Source: Fodinicurvata sediminis DSM 21159
Lineage (GTDB): Bacteria; Pseudomonadota; Alphaproteobacteria; Kiloniellales; DSM-21159
Assembly (NCBI RefSeq): GCF_000420625.1
Contig: NZ_ATVH01000001.1
Location: 1-64,000 of the forward strand
Length of the DNA stretch: 64,000 nucleotides
Direction: 5' to 3'
Shown: in pieces, positions 62,657 to 64,000 of the stretch
Position numbering within the stretch: the stretch's first letter is position 1
How the letters are laid out: each line of letters starts with the position of its first letter
Program-made: the position numbers and the translations under genes
Notes under the pieces: generated by a model
Database searches by the model: none
Told to the model about the DNA's origin: nothing
Seen by the model: the letters and a program-made list of their open reading frames with translations, nothing else

Positions 62657-63106
62657 CTAGTCTTCCGCCCGGCGCTTCAGCTCCAGTTGGACCGTCCGCG
62701 GGTGGTCCAGCGTCATCACCGGCACGGCGGCCGCTTTCTCGTAGAGGACGCGTCCTTCATGGACGATACGTGCGCGCACCACATGCAGGCGATCCGGATG
62801 CAGCCGTTTGTCGCCCTCCAGCTGGAAGGACCAGGGGGGCGGACCGGAGATCGCCTGTCGCCCCTGGGCAACGTTGGGCCCGATGACATCGGCCTCGGTC
62901 TCTTCCTGCAGGAAGATCTCAAGCTCGCTGCCCTGCGGTGGCGCCTGGCCGTCGCTGGTGGTGACCTCGCCTGTCAGCGGCCCGGTCGAGGAGGAGCCGC
63001 CGGGCAGCAGGCCGCAGCCCGACAGCAGCAGGACCAGCAGCAGGGGCATGAACCGGAAGGATGAGGGGCGGAAGCAGGCTGGGTGGAAGGCTGTGCCGGA
63101 CAGCAT
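62657..63106 (-). CDS. YbaY/YscW-like lipoprotein
   Basis: About 149 residues from the start MLSGTAFHPAC; a later Met (63049) is an alternative, and a longer frame extends upstream to 63274. A hydrophobic stretch ends in LLLSGC, a lipobox. The mature domain LTGEVTTSDGQAPPQGSELEIFLQEETEADVIGPNVAQG ... PPWSFQLEGDKRLHPDRLHVVRARI matches the YscW/YbaY beta-barrel family, small outer-membrane lipoproteins sometimes acting as pilotins or with other envelope roles. It is a lone gene facing away from the control region to its right. Confidence 0.8.
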   Translation of the reverse strand: MLSGTAFHPACFRPSSFRFMPLLLVLLLSGCGLLPGGSSSTGPLTGEVTTSDGQAPPQGSELEIFLQEETEADVIGPNVAQGRQAISGPPPWSFQLEGDKRLHPDRLHVVRARIVHEGRVLYEKAAAVPVMTLDHPRTVQLELKRRAED

Positions 63107-63694
63107 GGCGGAAGAGAGTCCTCCAAAAATGCATGACATAGAGATGCCGGGGCAAAGCCTGTCCCGGCCGTGAGGGAGTCGGCCCGATTGCGATTCGATC
63201 AGGATCCAACCTGCCGCAGAAGCTGACGCAAGGTCATGACGGGGAAAAGTGATTTTTCTGCGGCAAGCGGCCAAGTCCCGTCACGGGTGTGTGTCACAGG
63301 GGTGTCTGACACGGTAGGGGCGGCAAGGTCTCGGCAGGGGCCATCAGAAGGGGGTGCGCCTTCGTCACAGTCTGTGACAGGTCAGCACAGGGCCCCTGAC
63401 ACGTGACGCACGAGCCACCATTCAGGATACAGAAGGTACGTTAACCTTTTGCATTAACGAAAAGAATTTACGATTGGCGGTGGTCCTGGTCCTGTTCAAA
63501 AAGGCAAATATACTCCAAAGCCGTTCAATCAAAAGAAGAATCATATCATGATATGTCGTTAACCATCTCTTTATATTTGACCCTGCCTCGGCAATCCGCG
63601 AATTTATGCAGCATTCTAGTGACAATTTTCGGATATTTGCCGGAAGTACCGGTTCAGATCCGTGGAAGTCATCCTGTTTGGAAGGAGCCGAACG
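63107..63694. promoter_or_regulatory. dyad-rich upstream region of the last gene
   Basis: About 590 bases with no credible gene. Elements seen: GTGTCA-N10-TGACAC (63291-63312), the perfect dyad GTCACAG-T-CTGTGAC (63364-63378), TGACACGTGAC (63397-63407), an AT-rich stretch from 63421, a perfect 14-base palindrome CATATCATGATATG (63542-63555), a TTAACCAT half-site like those of CtrA (63559-63566), and TTGACC (63577-63582) as a possible -35 box. This points to several regulators acting on the gene at 63695. Confidence 0.5.
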
Positions 63695-64000
63695 ATGGTC
63701 GATCGCGTCAATGAAGACACCCGCAACGCCACCGCAGCCCAGGAGGGGCAGGAGGCGTCGACGACGGAGACCCTGGACAGCGGCAGCCAGCCGCTCAGCG
63801 AGTCCGTCGCGCAGCTGGCGCAGAACGAGCCGGAGAACACCGGTGAGAACCAGCAGGAGACCGGGCAGGAAACCCCTGACGATCCGCAGGAGCTGATTTC
63901 CCAGGCGCTGGCGGTCCTGGCCGAACAGGGCTTTGACGTCGAGGACGGGATCGACCTGGAAGATCCGGCGGTGGTCGCGGCCCTGCAGGACGCGGGCTTC
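63695..64000 (+). CDS. start of an acidic protein, truncated by window end
   Basis: An open frame from ATG 63695 runs to the last base, giving 102 codons without a stop. GGAAGGAG lies eight bases before the ATG. The protein has no signal peptide and is very rich in Glu, Gln, Thr and Asp (for example QEGQEASTTETLDSG, ENQQETGQETPDDPQ), followed by ELISQALAVLAEQGFDVEDGIDLEDP. Such an N-terminus would fit a large type I-secreted (RTX/adhesin-like) or other acidic protein, but nothing seen here proves it. The complex upstream region suggests tight regulation. Confidence 0.65.
   Translation, partial: MVDRVNEDTRNATAAQEGQEASTTETLDSGSQPLSESVAQLAQNEPENTGENQQETGQETPDDPQELISQALAVLAEQGFDVEDGIDLEDPAVVAALQDAGF

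Noticed and set aside
61508-62886. Long Arg/Gly/Ala-rich plus-strand frames over the transglycosylase-like gene
   Set aside because: Composition-driven shadows of a very GC-rich minus-strand gene.

Overview
The window is a high-GC chromosomal segment of an alphaproteobacterium, most like a Rhodospirillales/Rhodovibrionales-type lineage. The evidence is the 23S-5S-tRNA-fMet order at the left edge, the initiator tRNA type, the many solute-uptake operons and the very acidic exported proteins. The taxonomic call is an inference, because no 16S sequence is present.

Left end (1-560): the 3' end of a 23S rRNA gene, a 5S gene, tRNA-fMet and a terminator close an rRNA operon read left to right. From 560 to 8.35 kb come a DNRLRE-like lipoprotein, a LuxR-type regulator, two poorly coding gaps, and a compact exported-protein cluster: a lipoprotein, a Met/acid-rich secreted protein, and a 768-residue zinc metalloprotease with an HExxHxxGxxH site. 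A DUF3008 gene follows, whose ribosome binding site lies inside a hairpin. From 8.4 to 16.2 kb are a hydroxyacid dehydrogenase, NnrS, an SH3 protein, and a five-gene operon (alpha/beta hydrolase lacking its expected catalytic His, DUF1428, two VOC-type proteins, GST) behind a palindromic operator.

Centre (15.3-56 kb): four complete solute import systems, most with their own hydrolases and regulators. (1) IclR regulator, Dpp-type peptide ABC transporter, M20 deacetylase and creatininase. (2) A polar amino-acid ABC transporter next to a large soluble hybrid histidine kinase. (3) GntR regulator, HyuA/HyuB hydantoinase, TRAP transporter, GAF protein and amidohydrolase. (4) Amidase beside a branched-chain amino-acid (Liv) ABC transporter. 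All four encode a binding protein separated from the rest by a stem-loop. Together they suggest a cell that scavenges amides, hydantoins, peptides and amino acids for carbon and nitrogen. Between these systems lie a UspA protein, an RND efflux pump with its adaptor, an exported protein of unknown function, and an Lrp / HAD / class III aminotransferase group.

Right end (56-64 kb): a DksA/TraR zinc finger protein, a TonB-dependent receptor, a large MscS channel, a lytic transglycosylase-like protein and a YbaY/YscW-like lipoprotein. A control region rich in dyads follows, then the start of an acidic protein that runs off the window.

The most unusual items are: a DppC-type permease with a ~135-residue extracytoplasmic insert whose second half resembles the repeat domains of RTX/cadherin-like adhesins; the hydrolase with His replaced by Gln; the SD-masking hairpin of the DUF3008 gene; the A-U/G-C/G-C anticodon stem of the initiator tRNA; and the palindrome-rich region before the truncated last gene. 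No CRISPR array, intact insertion sequence or prophage was seen.
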